DNA from: JBFHFS01 sp041583495
GTDB taxonomy: Bacteria > Bacteroidota > Bacteroidia > Bacteroidales > Marinilabiliaceae
DNA length: 64,000 nucleotides
Direction of reading: 5' to 3'
Assembly (NCBI GenBank): GCA_041583495.1
Contig: JBFHFS010000017.1
Span: 1-64,000, forward strand
In this document: piece after piece, positions 62,359 to 64,000 of the stretch
Layout: every line of letters starts with the position of its first letter
Position numbering within the stretch: position 1 is the first letter of the stretch
The notes under the pieces: generated by a model
Told to the model about the DNA's origin: nothing
What the model saw: the letters and a program-made list of their open reading frames with translations, nothing else
Database searches by the model: none
Translations under genes and position numbers: made by a program

Positions 62359-62500
62359 TTATTGCCATTTTTAACGCATTCAAAACTCCCTGTTTGTTTG
62401 GTATTTTTATAAATAACTGTCGTACAGGTTGTTGTTCGGTCTTATGTAGACTAAATAAAGTTAAAATGTCTTTCATCTTTCGAGAACGGCTAATTTGGGG

Positions 62501-62508
62501 TATATTTG
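62501..62508 (+). promoter_or_regulatory. -7 box for fabI
   Basis: TATATTTG matches TAnnTTTG, 25 nt before the ATG. TTTCG near 62478 could act as the -33 element with a spacer of about 19. Confidence 0.65.
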
Positions 62509-62533
62509 CACTTTGTAAAAAAACAAAATCATA

Positions 62534-63379
62534 ATGGGAAACAACTTGTTAAAAGGGAAACGAGGGATCATCTTTGGAGCCCTCAACGATATGTCCATTG
62601 CCTGGAAAGTGGCAGAACTCGCACATGCCGAGGGCGCGGTATTTACCTTGTCGAATACTCATGTGGCTTGTCGTATGGGGGAAGTCACAGAGCTGGCCCG
62701 TATTACCGGGTCGGAACTGGTGCCGGCCGATGCCACCAATGTGAGTGATCTTGAAAATGTGTTTAAACACTCAATGGAGGTTCTGGGTGGCAAAATTGAT
62801 TTTGTTTTGCACTCTATCGGCATGTCACTCAATGTGAGGAAGAAGAGAGTTTACCACGACCTGGATTACAACTATCTTCAAAAAACCCTTGATATTTCTG
62901 CCATTTCGTTTCATAAAATGATGCAGGTGGCCTTTAAACTGGATGCCATGAGTAAGTGGGGTTCCATTTTGGCGCTTTCGTATGTGGCGGCTCAGAGAAC
63001 TCTTTACGGGTACAACGATATGGCAGATGCCAAGGCCCTTCTGGAATCTGTGGCGCGGAGCTTTGGTTACATCTTTGGCCGTGAAAAAATGGTTCGGGTG
63101 AATACCATTAGCCAGTCGCCCACCATTACTACAGCCGGTAGCGGGGTAAAAGGAATCGACGGGTTGATCGATTTTTCCAATCGGATGTCCCCTTTGGGAA
63201 ATGCAGATGCGGAAGATTGTGCCAACTACTGTATGATGATGTTTTCGGATTATTCGCGCAAGGTAACGATGCAGAATCTGTTCCACGATGGCGGATTTTC
63301 GAGCATGGGTATGAGTCTTCGAGCCATGAAACAGTACAATAAAAGTTTTGATTCGGGAGAGGTAGAGGATCTTTATTAG
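62534..63379 (+). CDS. fabI: Enoyl-[acyl-carrier-protein] reductase (NADH), FabI
   Basis: 281 residues. It reduces enoyl-ACP in the last step of each fatty-acid elongation cycle. The FabI-type nucleotide motif is IIFGALNDMSIAWKVAELAH; FVLHSIGMSLN follows. The catalytic Tyr-x6-Lys is in GYNDMADAKALLESVARSFG, and the substrate-loop segment RVNTISQSPTITTAGSGVKG is intact. It has its own promoter and is closed by the hairpin at 63432-63463. Confidence 0.95.
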   Translation: MGNNLLKGKRGIIFGALNDMSIAWKVAELAHAEGAVFTLSNTHVACRMGEVTELARITGSELVPADATNVSDLENVFKHSMEVLGGKIDFVLHSIGMSLNVRKKRVYHDLDYNYLQKTLDISAISFHKMMQVAFKLDAMSKWGSILALSYVAAQRTLYGYNDMADAKALLESVARSFGYIFGREKMVRVNTISQSPTITTAGSGVKGIDGLIDFSNRMSPLGNADAEDCANYCMMMFSDYSRKVTMQNLFHDGGFSSMGMSLRAMKQYNKSFDSGEVEDLY

Positions 63380-63431
63380 CGCCTGTTTTCGGCTCTCTGA
63401 GCAAAAATTGATTAATTTAAAAGGTATACAC

Positions 63432-63463
63432 AAGGCCATTCCATTTTGGGAATGGCCTTTTTA
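63432..63463 (+). terminator. fabI terminator
   Basis: Perfect 11-bp stem AAGGCCATTCC / GGAATGGCCTT, loop ATTTTG, followed by TTTTATTG. It starts 53 nt after the fabI stop and overlaps the -33 region of the next promoter. Confidence 0.85.
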
Positions 63464-63468
63464 TTGAG

Positions 63469-63476
63469 TATATTTG
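63469..63476 (+). promoter_or_regulatory. -7 box for cysD
   Basis: TATATTTG matches TAnnTTTG. TTTG at 63445-63448 lies 20 bp upstream, an ideal -33 spacing, inside the loop of the fabI terminator. The leader to the cysD ATG is about 77 nt. Confidence 0.6.
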
Positions 63477-63553
63477 GCGGCGTTTTTAGTACAATTGTGG
63501 ACCGTTCAAGACGTAGTAGGGTCCATTTATTATTCGTCGAAAATATATCGTTA

Positions 63554-64000
63554 ATGGAGAAGTACCAGATTAATCACCTCAAAGAGCTTGAAGCCGAGTC
63601 GGTTTTCGTGATTCGTGAGGTTGCCGCACAGTTCGAAAATCCAGTTATGCTGTTTTCGGGAGGAAAAGATTCCATCATCATGTTTCATCTTGCCCGTAAA
63701 GCCTTCTGGCCAGCGAAAGTCCCCTTTCCGTTAATGCACATCGACACCGGGCACAATTTTCCGGAGACCATTCAATATCGGGATGATTTGATGGCCAAGA
63801 CCGGTGCAAGGTGTATTGTGCGGTTTGTGCAGGACTCAATAGATCAGGGAAAGGTGGCTGAGGAAACCGGAATAAATGCCAGTAGAAATAAGTTGCAAAC
63901 CATTACCCTGCTCGATGCCATTGAGGAGTTAAAGTTTGATGCGGCCATGGGCGGCGGACGTCGGGATGAGGAGAAGGCACGTGCTAAGGAACGTTTCTTT
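63554..64000 (+). CDS. cysD: Sulfate adenylyltransferase subunit 2 (5' part, cut by window end)
   Basis: 149 codons are visible from ATG 63554 to the window end, with no stop. The PP-loop ATP-binding motif is VMLFSGGKDSIIMFHLARKA (about 32-51), followed by MHIDTGHNFPETIQYRDDLM and the conserved GGGRRDEEKARAKERFF, all typical of CysD. With CysN it activates sulfate to APS for assimilation or sulfation. Only the N-terminal half is seen; it is partial because of the window boundary, not because of a break. Confidence 0.93.
   Translation, partial: MEKYQINHLKELEAESVFVIREVAAQFENPVMLFSGGKDSIIMFHLARKAFWPAKVPFPLMHIDTGHNFPETIQYRDDLMAKTGARCIVRFVQDSIDQGKVAEETGINASRNKLQTITLLDAIEELKFDAAMGGGRRDEEKARAKERFF

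Overview
The window looks like a chromosomal segment of a Bacteroidota bacterium, probably from the Marinilabiliales or a related group of glycan degraders (the order is inferred). The visible basis is SusC/SusD pairs, many Bacteroidota-style lipoproteins, -7 promoter boxes of the form TAnnTTTG, an ECF sigma/FecR/TonB-receptor/DUF4249 set, a serine palmitoyltransferase (Bacteroidota make sphingolipids), a Bacteroidota-type RpoZ-like protein, BACON and DUF4835 domains, and REP-like intergenic repeats. No phage, insertion sequence, rRNA or CRISPR array was seen.

Layout. 1-1112: gene-free, repeat-rich. 1113-17761 (minus strand): a beta-glucan utilisation locus with a propeller/Y_Y_Y/LuxR-type regulator, SusC, SusD, a PKD-containing surface lipoprotein, GH16, two GH30 and a GH3. 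This set fits a laminarin-like beta-1,3/1,6-glucan. 18330-18405: tRNA-Pro(GGG). 18955-24547: ECF sigma factor, a small ORF, anti-sigma FecR, TonB receptor and DUF4249 lipoprotein. 24749-25756: thioredoxin reductase.

26259-55601 is the most interesting part: a large set of genes for harvesting and metabolising peptidoglycan. It has a GntR/FadR regulator; MurQ and a MurNAc/GlcNAc kinase; an amidase with an inserted golvesin-like domain; a GT2 glycosyltransferase next to a HIT-like DUF4922 protein and a SpoIID protein without signal peptide; a GH9-polysaccharide deacetylase fusion; an AmpG-like importer with a large periplasmic insertion; NagA; an exported beta-lactamase-fold hydrolase; a second MFS transporter; NamZ (DUF1343); a transglutaminase-like lipoprotein; an SH3-NlpC/P60 lipoprotein; an exported dipeptide epimerase; a phosphoesterase-propeller lipoprotein; and a D-lactate-dehydrogenase-type FAD/Fe-S oxidase. 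Known chemistry links most of them: amidase, NlpC/P60 and NamZ release stem peptides and MurNAc, AmpG-like carriers import, kinase plus MurQ give GlcNAc-6-P and D-lactate, NagA gives GlcN-6-P, the epimerase handles L-Ala-D-Glu, and the oxidase could consume D-lactate. The roles of GT2, DUF4922, SpoIID and GH9-CE4 here are unexplained, and they are the best candidates for an undescribed sub-pathway.

55787-64000 is housekeeping: serine palmitoyltransferase (minus strand), BamD, RpoZ-like omega, CoaBC, DUF4835, RecN, FabI and the 5' part of cysD, cut by the window end.

Start codons were moved downstream from the longest reading frame where a signal peptide, an ATG or a ribosome site argued for it; each case is noted. 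All family calls rest on reading motifs by eye, not on database searches.
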